This document shows positions 22,601 through 32,584 of a stretch of DNA of 64,000 bases, one piece after another. The stretch lies in contig MEHQ01003223.1 in assembly GCA_008828725.1 (NCBI GenBank), forward strand, positions 1 through 64,000. The letters are read 5' to 3'. A program made the position numbers and the translations under genes. Numbering within the stretch: position 1 is the first letter of the stretch; every line of letters begins with the position of its first letter. This DNA comes from Saccharina japonica. Lineage: Eukaryota; Sar; Phaeophyceae; Laminariales; Laminariaceae. The notes beneath the pieces were generated by a model, which searched no databases, was not told the DNA's origin, and was given only the letters and a program-made list of their open reading frames with translations.

Positions 22601-25600
22601 CTTCTATCATCGTAGCATGCGTGGTAAAGCTCGTCTCTCACGGTGTCCAAGTCGTGGGTTGGAGCCCCCCCCGAGTGCATACTCGTGTATACTCGTAGGA
22701 GCATTCTCTCGCGAAAACTATCTTGACTAGCGTAAAGCGCGAGAGCGTGAGCTAGCAAAACTCGATGAGAAACAAAAACGAGCGTTGTGAATGTTGAAGC
22801 TTCTGCGCGAAAACAAATCAATGCACGAACCGTAGTGGGTAGGGAGGACAGAGAAGAGCCTGCTTTGTGACCCTGGATCCGAGTGACGGCTAGGAAGAAG
22901 GGAGAGAGACAGAAGTGCGAATATATGAAACGGGCTGAAGTGGGAAAACAACGTCAGATGGCTAATGTAAGAACAATTGTACATTATTCAATACAATTCC
23001 TCCCCAGGCACATACGTATTGATTTGAAATCGATGAAAATCTCATCCTTGAATTCGTAACTGTTAATTATATTTTAATAAACATGTAGCGTACTGCTGCA
23101 TAACATGTGTTTAAACTCACAAATATTGTGTTTTGCCACCCCCTGTGTCATGTATGTTGGTTTGTCGATTGTGGCCGGCGTAGGGTGCACTGCTGGGGAA
23201 GTGAGGCGGACAACCGTCGCAACCTCGGCGTGTACGCCGACATGCAGCACCGACACATATCCGCCGGAGGTAAGCCAAAGCCTGCAAATCTACTCTGTGT
23301 ACGCCAAATGTAAGCAAGCTTTTAGGTTGGATTGGATGTCTGTAAAGCGATGGCGATTGTAACGCAAACGTTTAGGAGAACGTGTCGAGTCTCAGATCCT
23401 CTTGGAGAGCTAACAACACTTCGCGGAAAAAATGATGTCTATTGTTGTTTTACGTCAAAGATGTTACTGTTTGGCCAGCCGAGAGGTATCAGGGAAAAAT
23501 TGGGGTCTTCTTTTTTCTTACTTTAGACCAATATATGTTTATGAAGAGCCTGGCCAGAGCCCGCTACGTATCACCGATCATCACGTGGAGACAGCCACGT
23601 TATAAAGTGGGTCGGAACCCTTTATGAGCGCGCCCTATTCAGGATTCATACGGCAGCCGTTTGTTGTGTCAATCGAGATGCTTGTCGAAAACCCGGAACC
23701 TCGCTATTTCGAACTGAATATACATGTCGCCGACGTGTTCTCGAGCCAGTCTTTGCCCCGACATCTTCCCCTGACTATGTTTTAAACATTTGCCGAACAT
23801 TTGGAACGTTTGCCGCAAGGAACCGTGATCATAAGATGCGGGACTGAAAAAAACACAGTATTTTCTTGCAGGTATCTTTGAAGTTTCAACTCATTAATAA
23901 AACGTTCCCAGTGTTATCGGTCATATTAATAGTTCGCAGGCGCAAGTGTAGGGGCCCTTTGTTTTTTCAGAACAGTACGTACCCCAATACGTTATTACCG
24001 GTACATTCATAAAATATCAACCACCGCGTACGGTAATATAAGGAAAGTTCAAGTATTCTTATGGGTAGTACATACCCGAATCGGGTATTACATTTGGAAT
24101 CACTCCGTACTGAAATGTAACGGATGTTTCGATGTAACTACAGTAGTATAGCCTAAATATCCAAGCGATCCTTAAGTTAGCAGATTTTTTTTCCGGAAAT
24201 GGACGGACCGTTCGGATATTTCGAATTTTACACTGGAAGAGCGCTTGTATGAACAACCTCTAAATCGCGGAAACGTTACTGCCGTCGGTGCAAACGTATC
24301 CATGCTCGAACAGCCCCTACGATGTCAAGCGCGTTTCGCTGAAATGTGAGGACATAATACTCAAAGTACTTGTACTTAAACGGTCCTTCTGTTAAGAACC
24401 ACTGTGTACGGAAATTAAAGGACCTTTCGGTCGGATGTTTAGTATTCTTATATACTGAAATGGTCCTCGTATTAACAACCACTCGCTCTGTACGGAAAGC
24501 AAAAACACGGTTTGAAGATTCGTGTGAACATCCGAACGATACATCCATAAATACTCGCACCTACACCACGCATAAAAAGAAAACGTAATGCACACCCCTC
24601 TCCACTAGAACGAAACGTTCGAGCGAGATCCCTGAGGTAGATGGCGTGTTTACTCTCTTCTGCTCGCCTGCTGAACACATCCTCGCGATCGTTTCGTTCA
24701 GGAGCTCACACTTGCGGAGTGCTGCTGGACCGCACCGCCTACTGCGTGGGCGACGCGGATCAGGCCAGCCTCCCGGAGGTGCGTGAGCGTTATCGTGTTC
24801 GCTGAGGATGTCGTGTTGAAAAGTAGGGTGTTGGACCTGCAATAGAGTGTTGGACCTGCAGTAGGTTGTTGCACCAATCCAGCGGTAGGGACGGTGCGGA
24901 GTTTTCTGAGTCTCTTACGGGATGAGCTCAACATCTCACCCCTGAAACATGACGTCGACGTAATTTGTTTGCGTGACACGACCAACAAATCCACGCTTTA
25001 CGTGGACGCATGAGGAGGCAGAGGTGCGCCCTGTGTGTTTGCTGATAGAGGCTGGTCACCTGACGAGATCTGTACCTTCCCCTCGAAACCTGATGTTTGG
25101 AGGAGAATTGGTGAGCTACACGATGAACAACCGGATGGCCTGACAGAAAAGTAAACAAATATTGCAACTCAAGATTGAAGGTCCCGATTGATACAGAGAA
25201 AACAGCAGACAAAAAGAGCAACCTCTATCGTAGTATGCGTCGTTTTTTCTAAAACACGTATATATATATATGCTTGCAAAAGTGTCCCACTATCTATCCC
25301 GCACTTGCTCACTTGAGAAGCTCAATCCGCCAAACGTTGTGGAACCAGAAGGTGCAGCCCCTACCGTCGGATGGGTTGTTGTTGTTCTTGTGGTTGATAT
25401 TGTTGTTGTTGCTGTTGTTGCCGTTGCAGTAGGTTTCGTTCCATGGGATGTGTTGTTCTTGTTGTTGTTATGGATGCAGTAGGCTGTTGCCGTTGCAGTA
25501 GGATATTGTTGTTCGGGGTGGTCGTGTTGTTGTTGATGTGGCTATGGTTGCAGTAGGCTGATTCCGTCGCAGTGGGTTTTCGTTCGTATAGTGGTGTTGT

Positions 25601-28577
25601 TGTTATTGTTGTTGTTATTGTTGTAGTAGGCTGTTGCCGTTGCAGAAGGTTTTGTTTTTGCGGTGGTGTTGTAGTATTTAATGTTGTTATTGACGCAGGA
25701 GGCTGTTGCCATTGTAGTAGGTTTTTGATCTTGATGTGATTTTGTGGTTCCTGATTTTGCAACAGTGATGGCGGTGTGGAGGTCACGATGAAGATGTTCT
25801 CACAATAGCTCGTTTCCTTGAAACCGAGCGGGTGATAACAAACAAAACAGGCCACGTACAAAAATATTCGAGCCGAACGGTCAAAAGAACAACCACCAAC
25901 TAGTACGTGTAGTCTGTAAAGTGTGTGATCCATAGACTGTTGGCAATGATCGGCTTCCTGACAACCCTCTTCGATCAGTAACACTACCGAGCAGAGGTCG
26001 CTGGCCGTAGGCTGAGCAGAAGAAGGAGTCCCCGGTTAAACATATATTATCGAGTCTTCGTCATATCAGGGATGAGGTTGGTCTACGGCATGAGTCAGGC
26101 AGCCTTGCTGAGTGCTGTGCATATCCCTCCGGGATTCATCGCCTGAGACTCCAATGGCCCAACAGGTGCTGGAGCCGGGATATTTCTAGGCCCGATCCAG
26201 TCTCTGTGGATCCCATGCAGTCGCACCTTCCAACCTCGGGGCATTGGTACGAGTGTATTTAACGAACACCTAACCATCCCCTCTTCCCGCCTTCGCTCTC
26301 CCTCCACCCAGGTCATGTTTCCCTCCCCGCCCCCGCCCCCACGCCCCCTGCCTCCCCCGGCCGCCGAACAAACCCGACCCCAAACCCCAAACCTATCGTG
26401 TCAACACAAAACCCTAAACCACACGCAGGAGTACGCTTCCACCGAGTTCACGATGCTCGAGGCCGGCGGGGTGTTCTCGTACGGCCTGGTTAAGGGGTCG
26501 AGGGATCTCATCGCCTTCGGACCCGGAAATGCGACCATTCCCCTAACGCCTCCCTCGGGTTTCCGGAGTGTCAAGACTCTATCGGTGGGTGCTGTCTAAA
26601 TAGATGTAACCTTGCTAGAATGTCCGACCCATCGTTAAATTTGTAGATCCATGGGTATCGTTTGGAGTATTATGTGATCCCGGGAGTGTAATATCCGCTC
26701 GATATTAATATCAGAGTTCAAACGGGTCTATATATATACTCTCGGCAAGATTGTTACGTCTACTGTAATGACGCGTGCTACGGTGGAGGTATACCTTTAT
26801 TTGGCTGAAACGTTTCCTGAACGATTGATCTCCTTAACAAAAACTCGTCGGTTTTTCATTATTGTGTCGCAATAGTTTTCAAAGTTGAAGTATGGGTCGT
26901 CAGGTTCATCAGTAAGTAGCGGTTATATTTCCCTCCAATTTTTTTTTTCCAGCTGCGGTAGGGAGCTCCTCAAGTGTGAGGCTTAGAAAATAACATGGTG
27001 CACCTCTATTATAGCACTCGTCTAACATAGGCAAAGAGGTTGGATTGGGAAACCAGGATGTTCCGTGTTGACTCAGGAAACCCCTCTTGCAGTTGGTCGG
27101 TTTGTCGGGTACAAATAATCAGGATGCTGTTTGCATGTTTTAGAACTCCAGAGCTATGAGTAGGGTCTACCGATTCGAATATCAAATCGAGAAGGTCCGC
27201 CAGACAACTAACCCATTATCATCGCGGTCGACACGGTCCGTTGGCGAAGATAACGCTAAGAGCCGTCAGCTAGCCAACTATCATCTGTGGTCGACAAGCC
27301 GACTGGTGAAGCCAGCCGACTTAAATCAAGCAATCGAAGCTCGCCATATTATTAGCGCGCCCTTCCCGGCCAAGGGGGCTGTGCCAAAAAAAAAAAAAAA
27401 AAAACCTGACCCGCACTAAACCATTCCTCATTTTTGCTTGGAAACCCAACATGCCAGATAGTCGGCCCCTCTGGAAACGACTAAGACTCTATATCCGACT
27501 AGTACGTAGTTGGTAATTTAAGTACTGGAAACTCTCAGTATACCTCTACGTACAGATCCCATACCCTTGACCTGGAGGGAATTGTGGTGGTGATGTGTTC
27601 TAGTGTTGTCGTCGTGGTCCCCCTGGCTAAAGGGCGTATTTCAGTACAGGCCCCCTACAGTAATATACACCAGGAAAAACGGAGCAGGTTCGGTTCCACG
27701 TTTGCGAAAGGTCGTATTCTGAACTTGAAATTCATAGCATCAACCCAAACCGTGTTTGTTTGTTTATTTTTTTTCCTGTCGGTGTCAAGAACCTGCCTTT
27801 GTCAGTGTTACTTTTGATAGCATAAGAAACAACGTGTCGTAAACTGAAATCGAAGTACGTCTTTGTAATACGGATTCGCATGCGTTACCATATCACCTCG
27901 TAAAAAACAACAAAACACAGTATTAATAGTAATATATATACGAAGTATATTTATTTGTACGCTCAAGGCTCACCTTCAGGATTATAGTTCAACGTCATAC
28001 AAATCCCGGGGAGGTCACAATCTGACCAAGGAAAGCACAGAAGGGGTGTATATTCCTCGTATATACCAGCTACTCGTGCGTCGCCAACGTGTAAAAACGA
28101 AAACCACATTCAAAATCTTGAAACGAACATGAATGAGAGTAGCCCGCGGGCAAGCAACCGAACACGTAACCGGACAGAGTGACACCGGCAAGCAAAAACG
28201 ACGTATTAGTCATAGTTCCCCGTGGTCGTGTCTTTTTGTGGTCCTCTATCTTGCGTTTTTGTCCATATATATGTATTACTATTAATACTGCGTTTTGTTT
28301 TTACCTCTGAAGAAGTAAAGTAAGACTCTTTAAGTTTACGGACAGTGCAGAACAACATTAAACCGGCCACGGGCTGATCAGAGGATATCGAACCGTTTGT
28401 TCCCGTTTCTCGGACGTTTTGTTTTGTGCGCGTCAACAGGTGGCTGCCGGCGCGACCCACGTATGCGCCACCGGGCGGCGCAACTTCTCGGCGATCGAGA
28501 GGGGCGAGCCGATCAAGGGGGCGTGGTGCGCGGGTAACGATGGAGAGGAAGTCACCGGGATCTCCGACCAGGCCTAA
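16574..28577 (+). CDS. Secreted RCC1/CRINKLY4-like repeat protein (7 exons, 296 aa)
   Basis: Exons: 16,574-16,674; 19,268-19,376; 20,835-21,058; 23,184-23,269; 24,702-24,778; 26,429-26,584; 28,440-28,577. All six introns are GT-AG and every phase closes, giving 296 codons and TAA. Residues 1-19 form a signal peptide (hydrophobic FAALTALFAGAAA). Six repeats follow, each starting with an [A/S]GG-x-H-x-CG-like strand and ending with a CWG-like strand: Cys37/48, 83/101, 138/148, 178/188, none in repeat 5, 260/281. RCC1-type repeats fold as a beta-propeller; the paired-Cys form with a signal peptide resembles the ectodomain repeats of plant CRINKLY4 receptors (family knowledge), suggesting an extracellular binding protein. 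No kinase or membrane segment follows. The 3' end is least certain: a GTAACG inside exon 7 could be a donor to further exons. Introns of 1.4-2.6 kb are filled with MITEs. Confidence 0.75.
18490..18785 (+). repeat. Dispersed repeat R1, copy 2
   Basis: Aligns to 13,050-13,325 in the same orientation; shared anchors include tctgctggtac, gtgatacggaaca, gttatccagcagcga and caataggtgtcatc. It lies in intron 1. Confidence 0.6.
18966..19195. mobile_element. MITE family 2, copy b, with a 58-bp internal duplication
   Basis: Head 'ggaaatctgatccaggctgg' and tail 'atcaggtgtcctg(tc)ctgta' are the family ends. The interior holds an almost exact 58-bp tandem duplication, units 19,007-19,064 and 19,065-19,122, each starting TTTCTTATTTGAGAGAGAGG. 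Two substitutions are visible between the units, so the duplication is recent. Confidence 0.7.
19268..19376 (+). CDS. RCC1-like gene, exon 2 (repeat 1)
   Basis: Acceptor GTGCGCAG follows C-rich DNA. The first T completes codon 34 (Phe), then FSCGVL and RVECWGNGDIG give the CG...CWG repeat signature. Donor GAG|GTGACG is weaker than consensus but leaves phase 0, as exon 3 needs. Confidence 0.75.
19651..19905. mobile_element. MITE family 1, copy c (intron 2)
   Basis: Head TGCATGATACGGTATAGGTG and tail ACCTCTTTCGTAGCACTTGT are degenerate family ends. The subterminal block 'ctgagggtggtcacttaagg' is shared with copy b. Confidence 0.6.
20644..20785 (+). repeat. C-rich polypyrimidine tract before exon 3
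   Basis: Long runs of C interspersed with T and short A steps, including a run of about twelve C near 20,754. It sits 50-190 bp upstream of the exon 3 acceptor and may act as an extended polypyrimidine tract. Mirror-symmetric pyrimidine runs of this sort can also adopt triplex structure. Confidence 0.6.
20835..21058 (+). CDS. RCC1-like gene, exon 3 (repeats 2 and start of 3)
   Basis: Acceptor CTCTTCCAG; phase 0. Encodes GGGFHVCGLYF, then the second-strand GYCVAS, a DVGQLDIPD linker typical of RCC1 repeats, and SAGGQHSCGIDKDR. Donor CT|GTGAGC splits the following Leu codon. The strongest single RCC1-like exon in the window. Confidence 0.8.
21125..21373. mobile_element. MITE family 1, copy d (intron 3)
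   Basis: Head GACACATGCTACGGTAAAGA and tail CTACCTCTACCGTAGCACGC(GTC) are good inverted ends. Subterminal 'gagctccttacttaaggagc' is itself palindromic. Confidence 0.75.
21831..22104. mobile_element. MITE family 1, copy e (intron 3)
   Basis: Head GACGCCTGCTACGATAGAGG, with a short duplication of the motif directly after it (gcactgcgatagaggtagca). Tail CCGCTACCCGTAGCATGCGTC-like. Interior carries the family 'gtgacttggatccttaactc' block. Confidence 0.65.
22236..22622. mobile_element. MITE family 1, copies f and g (intron 3, tandem)
   Basis: Copy f spans 22,236-22,483 with a head (gacgcttgctatggtagagg) and tail (acctctatcttagcatgcgtc). A partial copy g (22,484-22,622) follows directly and ends ATCGTAGCATGCGTG. 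Copy g contains a perfect 22-bp palindrome at 22,580-22,601 centred on GCATGC. Confidence 0.7.
23184..23269 (+). CDS. RCC1-like gene, exon 4 (repeat 3 second half)
   Basis: Acceptor GGCGTAG; its G completes the split Leu codon, then VHCWGSEADNRRNLGV and RHISAG follow, exactly the continuation expected after IDKDRL. Donor GGAG|GTAAGC is near consensus. Confidence 0.8.
23270..24701 (+). other. Intron 4 of the RCC1-like gene (1.4 kb)
   Basis: Starts GTAAGC, ends TTCGTTCAG. It is the only intron of the six in which I see no clear MITE. Region 24,100-24,560 has repeated cggac/cggaaa motifs but no defined repeat. Confidence 0.6.
24702..24778 (+). CDS. RCC1-like gene, exon 5 (repeat 4)
   Basis: Two bases complete the split Gly codon, then AHTCGVLLDRTAYCVGDADQ: a full CG...YCVGD repeat in 25 codons. 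Donor CCGGAG|GTGCGT, phase 0. Confidence 0.75.
25005..25242. mobile_element. MITE family 1, copy h (degenerate, intron 5)
   Basis: Tail CAACCTCTATCGTAGTATGCGTC is clear. A degenerate head (GACGCATGAGGAGGCAGAGG) lies at the usual distance of about 240 bp. Confidence 0.5.
25369..25730. repeat. GTT-rich minisatellite in intron 5
   Basis: Degenerate tandem array built on 'gttgttgttg' runs punctuated by 'gttgccgttgcagtagg', which recurs about five times at intervals of roughly 60-90 bp. The minus strand reads through as a 207-codon Gln/Thr-rich frame, a by-product of the repeat. Confidence 0.7.
26315..26365 (+). repeat. C-rich tract before exon 6
   Basis: Runs of C with few interruptions 65-115 bp upstream of the exon 6 acceptor, comparable to the tract before exon 3. 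Confidence 0.5.
26429..26584 (+). CDS. RCC1-like gene, exon 6 (repeat 5, cysteine-free)
   Basis: Acceptor CACGCAG, phase 0. Encodes LEAGGVFSYGLV and DLIAFGPGN, the same repeat layout as the others but with Tyr217 and Phe229 in the two Cys positions. Donor TCG|GTGGGT leaves phase 0 and joins KTLS to VAAGATHVC; without splicing the frame ends five codons later. Confidence 0.75.
26770..27022. mobile_element. MITE family 1, copy i (intron 6)
   Basis: Head GACGCGTGCTACGGTGGAGG and tail CACCTCTATTATAGCACTCGTC. Flanks read TAAT on the left and TAAC on the right, a possible short target duplication. Confidence 0.7.
27130..27407 (+). mobile_element. Retroposon-like block with poly-A tail (intron 6)
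   Basis: A complex sequence ends in an uninterrupted run of about twenty A (27,387-27,406), as in SINEs or processed transcripts. Inside, a roughly 65-bp unit (…ggtcgacacggtccgttggcgaag… and …ggtcgacaagccgactggtgaag…) occurs twice. A weak tRNA-like internal box (CCGATTCGAATATC) lies near 27,168. No clear target duplication is seen. Confidence 0.4.
28440..28577 (+). CDS. RCC1-like gene, exon 7 (repeat 6 and stop)
   Basis: Acceptor GCGTCAACAG, phase 0. Encodes VAAGATHVCATG, a longer loop than in other repeats, then GAWCAGNDGEEVTG and TAA. The second-strand motif (WCAGND) is intact, so coding very likely extends at least to there; whether the TAA is the true end or the exon splices at an internal GTAACG cannot be settled. 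Confidence 0.65.
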   Translation: MAAGATHVCATGRRNFSAIERGEPIKGAWCAGNDGEEVTGISDQA

Positions 28578-28787
28578 AACCGAAGTCGGTATCTATCGGC
28601 GTATGGCATGATTGGCCGTATTTGTTGTCTTAGGCCTGGTTTTGAGTGTTCTAAGGTAGTTCGTGACAAGTTTGACCTTACGGGGAGTGGCCTAAATGTT
28701 GTGATGTAGCAGTCCGGGCCTGATTTGCTTGTGTCCACCTGATCCTGGAGCCCAAGGATAGTGAAGTAGCTATAACATCAACAGCGG

Positions 28788-28950
28788 TAACAGTAGTAGT
28801 AGCAGCAGCTGCCACAGCTGCCACCACGGCAGCAGCAGTAGCAGCACCAGTAGTAGCAACTGGAGCAGCTGCGTAAAGAGTCTAGCAGCCATTGCAGCAG
28901 CAGCAGACGCGGCAAGAGAAATCAACAGCAGCAGCAGTGACAGCAGCAGT
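28788..28950. repeat. Trinucleotide repeat tract (AGC/AGT)
   Basis: Interrupted runs of agc, agt and cac triplets, 210 bp downstream of the RCC1-like gene's stop codon. It may be in the 3' UTR or intergenic. Confidence 0.65.
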
Positions 28951-29814
28951 GCAATATATTAGCATGTCTATGTCCTGTTTCGGTCTTAACTGACACAGTG
29001 AAGGGCACCAAACGGGTCCATATACTATTTGTTTGGTAAGAAGTAACCGGAACGCCCGACTGTAAATATGGCAATTGCCCGATTTTCGATTAAGACTAGC
29101 GGTCGCCCTTGTTGTTTGGGGAAACTTGAGAAGACGGGGTGGGGTTTGAGACTATTTATCACCTCCGACAGGTTTTCGATTCCTGCTTGATGATCTACGG
29201 TAGATATCTTGCGCGGTAGGTGTATCATTGGTATCTGGTATGTATTTGTACTGTAGCTACTACTGCAATATAATGTGGTTGCCGGATGCGGGATGTATAG
29301 CTTGAAACATTTCGCGCATTTTTCTTAGGATGGGCATGTGCTTGTTTAGAGCGTGCGCAGCCTTTCACAACGGCAGGTGACGATCTCCAGGTAATCTTCA
29401 AGTATATCATGATATATCCTACTCTGCTACGAATAGCAAAGGGGTATAGCACCATGTGCACACGTCGCTGTCGAACGCGTGGCTTATTATTACGCGCGGC
29501 GATATGACACCATGGATCGTGGATCTGGATTGCAGTAGTAGTCTATCGTACACAAATAGAAAACACGGACAAGTAAACCAGTAGTAGCTATCGTCAAAGG
29601 CCCCGTCATACAAACTACACAGGAGTGATCCGTACCAACAAATGTCACGCTTCACTTTCAGATAAAATACGCGCCCAATTATTTCATCAAAGCACGGGTC
29701 GCAGTATCGTTAACATTATCGACTGCTACTCGGGGAGGCAGATTTCACGCTCCATACTGGCGAGCCAAACTAGGCAACGCCTCGACGTTTGATACGAAAC
29801 CTCAGTATATCTGG
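28951..29814. other. Anonymous DNA
   Basis: No frame above 78 codons, no repeat end that I recognise. Confidence 0.4.
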
Positions 29815-30575
29815 AAATCGGTATGGAGCCAGAGTTTTATAGTTTATGATGTAACAACACGCGCACGGATTCCCCAGCATGCAATCGCTAAAATATAGGG
29901 TGCGGCAGTTAAACAAGGGGTTGCGAAAGACACGTGCTACGATAGAGGTAGCAGTTTTTATATGAATCGTTTTCTCTACGATCGGGCTCCATAAGACGCG
30001 TGCTACGGTAGAGGTAGCATTTTTTGGCTTAATCGTTTTCTGAACGATCGGGCTCCTTAACCCAAATTCGTCGGACCTTCATTTTTCGTGACGAACAATG
30101 TTTCAGAGTATACTTCAGTCATGATATTTCAAATCCGGCAGCACTTTTATTTTTCTCCATTTGATTTTTTTCGGCAGGGTATGACGCTCCTTAAGTGAGG
30201 AGCTCAGAAAAAACATGGTGCACCTCTATCGTAGCATGCGTCTTAGCCCAAATTCGTCGGATTTTCATTTTTGTGACGACGTATGTTTCAGAATATATTC
30301 CGGTCAAGAGATTTTTCACCCGGCAGCACCTATATTTCCCCCCCAAAATTGTTTTTTCGGTGAGGTATGACGCTCCTTAAGTGAGGAGCTCAGAAAAAAC
30401 ATGGTGCACCTCTATCGTAACATGCATCGAAACGGTGTTTTACACATCTCGAACATGTCATATATTCCCAGCACTTCCTTGATGCTGATGTAGACCGCCC
30501 AGGGAAGCTAGGTCCCTGATGGATATGATATATCTAGCGGTACAGAGTGTTATCCGTTATTGTACATTGTTCAAA
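29815..30575 (+). repeat. Dispersed repeat R1, copy 3, split by MITEs
   Basis: 29,815-29,930 aligns to 13,330-13,460 and 30,430-30,575 aligns to 14,000-14,160 (anchors: catatatt.ccagca, gctgat.tagac, ccctgatg..tatgat). The MITE-1 pair sits between the two blocks. Confidence 0.55.
29929..30428. mobile_element. MITE family 1, copies j: one element nested inside another
   Basis: An outer head (29,929-29,994) is interrupted by a complete element (29,995-30,242) and resumes at 30,243-30,428. Joined, the outer copy reads ...gggctcc + cccaaattcgtcgg..., the family consensus. The inner element is flanked by ATAA and TTAG where the consensus has TTAA, suggesting an A/T-rich target duplicated on insertion. 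Confidence 0.75.
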
Positions 30576-31028
30576 CAGAACATATTTCGGCTGGGATATA
30601 TCTCTTGCTAATACAGAACCTGCATAACACCTTAGAACAATGGAATAATTATCTAGATTTTCTAGATCGTACCCTATCTGATGAGCTAGATCGTGGTCTA
30701 TCTGCCGTAGGTCGTGATACATCTTTTAGTATATTTCATGGAATTCCTGATCCAGATCGTGATATATAAAACCCATAGCAGTCTCCAACTACCAGTGGTC
30801 GTCGCTCAGCGGTATCGCTCCATCGTCGCGTATATACCCGGTATATACCATTTACCTGTAACACCAGCATTCGTATCAAGGGCGCCCGTAATATGCCTTT
30901 TTTTTTACACCTCACGTCGAAGATGTCAGAATGGAAAACTCATCCGAGCGCTGTGATCATACAGGACGATGAAGAACGGAACATGTTTCATTTTTTCAAT
31001 GTATATGTAAGTAGTTGTTTCAGATTTT

Positions 31029-32405
31029 GTGTTTTCGGTTCGCGAACACGAGTTATCGAAACGCTGCGACACACAACTACCCGAATATTACTGGCATCTT
31101 GAATGCGATTGGGCTGCTCACTATTCTGTTCGGCCGAAACGCTTTGACCAACGAGTACGTTTAAATAATATTATTCATAGCTTTCACCAACTCCCGACCA
31201 CAGTCGCGCCCGAAGCTCCTCTGTACCTGATACGGGTCGCCGCGAACATACTTCCCAAAAGAGGACTTTCTATTCTTCGGCTAATTTTAAAATCGGGAAT
31301 CTCCATCAAAAGGCGGACTCACATGGCTGTGACAGACCTGAGAGCTCCCACATGCACCACGGTGCGTATACCTGCCGAAAATCGCGTTTTCGACAAGCGA
31401 ATCGCCACCAAAACACTGACGGTGAGGTTAGCAATCCCGAATTTCACCCCAAATAAATACCAATCAATTTGAAACAGAATTCCAATACCGAGTCCCTCAA
31501 TCTCAACTTGAATGCGAAGATCCACCAAAGTAAGGCGAACGCAGGAACCGGAAATGGAAAAGAGAAGCATCCAGTCAACGGGGGCATGCTGACAAAACTT
31601 TTACAAACCCAAGATCAAGAACGTGGTCTTTTCACAGATACCGTACCGCCCCACGACATCCCACCCACCCTTCTGTTGTGTGATTCTACAGCCGAACACC
31701 ACCCTGTACGCTACCGCTGAAAAAAAACAGCTCGATCCAGAGCAGAACCCCGACTGGGTAGTCCCCAGGGTAGAAATCGCAAATCGATGTCCCCTCGCGA
31801 AAACACCGTTTAACAGTACGATGGGAGCTACTCATAACCAGTGCGTTGTACATATTTAACCAATACGTAGCAAGCATGATTATTCCAATACATTTAGACC
31901 ATCTCTGCATGCCCTTATATGCCGTTACAACCATCCTATTGGCATCAATTCCTCCCCCAATCGTTTATTTATCTCCTAAGTACTTGCCCCTCCTAAATAA
32001 CCTGACAGACCCAAATGCGAGGTGGCAAATATTAACACTAAACAACCATACGCAGGCTCAGCACCATCTTTGGTAAAGAGATAATACCTTCAGTAAGCAC
32101 GCGTAGACTTAAACGTGTCTCACACTGTACAGCGTCGGCGGCCAGTGGGACAAACCTGAGCCCCGTAGACGTTATGGCCACCGCTCGAACCCCGTTGAGG
32201 ATATCTCGGCGAGTTTTATATTCGCCAGGCACAAACAAAGGGTTACCAACGCATCAACGTCTGGCCAATCCATGTTGTACAGACGAAGCTCCGATTCAAC
32301 CAGTACAGGGGTACTGTTGTCGAGAGTAACACCGATCGTTGCTACCGCACCTTCCGAAACGAGTTGCCCTGATACCGACACTGATGACCCTGCATCCCAG
32401 CTCAC
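31029..32405 (-). pseudogene. Possible decayed gene fragments downstream of copy 2 (doubtful)
   Basis: On the minus strand a frame from about 32,405 (GAVATIGVTLDNSTPVLVES, then DWPDVDALVTL) is joined by a one-base shift near 32,238 to FVPGEYKTRRDILNGVRAVA and on to a stop at 32,038. The composition looks protein-like but I recognise no family. Further minus-strand frames at 31,319-31,570 and 31,686-31,934 could belong to it. An overlapping plus-strand 147-codon frame (31,029-31,472) makes the strand uncertain. Confidence 0.2.
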
Positions 32406-32584
32406 CCGTGTGAAAACAAACTCTTCACGCTATAACTGCATACCACATCGGCATCGTGTTTAAAAACACGTATGTATGCGTCAAGACAGCGCAGCGTTCA
32501 TATAGAAAATACCTGGGTTTTTCAAAATTACGTTGAAGACCGCCCAAGCCACGTTGCATGGTTCACCGTCATGTGGTTCATATT

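Noticed and set aside
25361..25984. Minus-strand 207-codon frame rich in Gln and Thr
   Set aside because: It is the translation of the GTT-based minisatellite in intron 5; composition and repetition follow the DNA repeat, and it lies inside an intron of a better supported gene.
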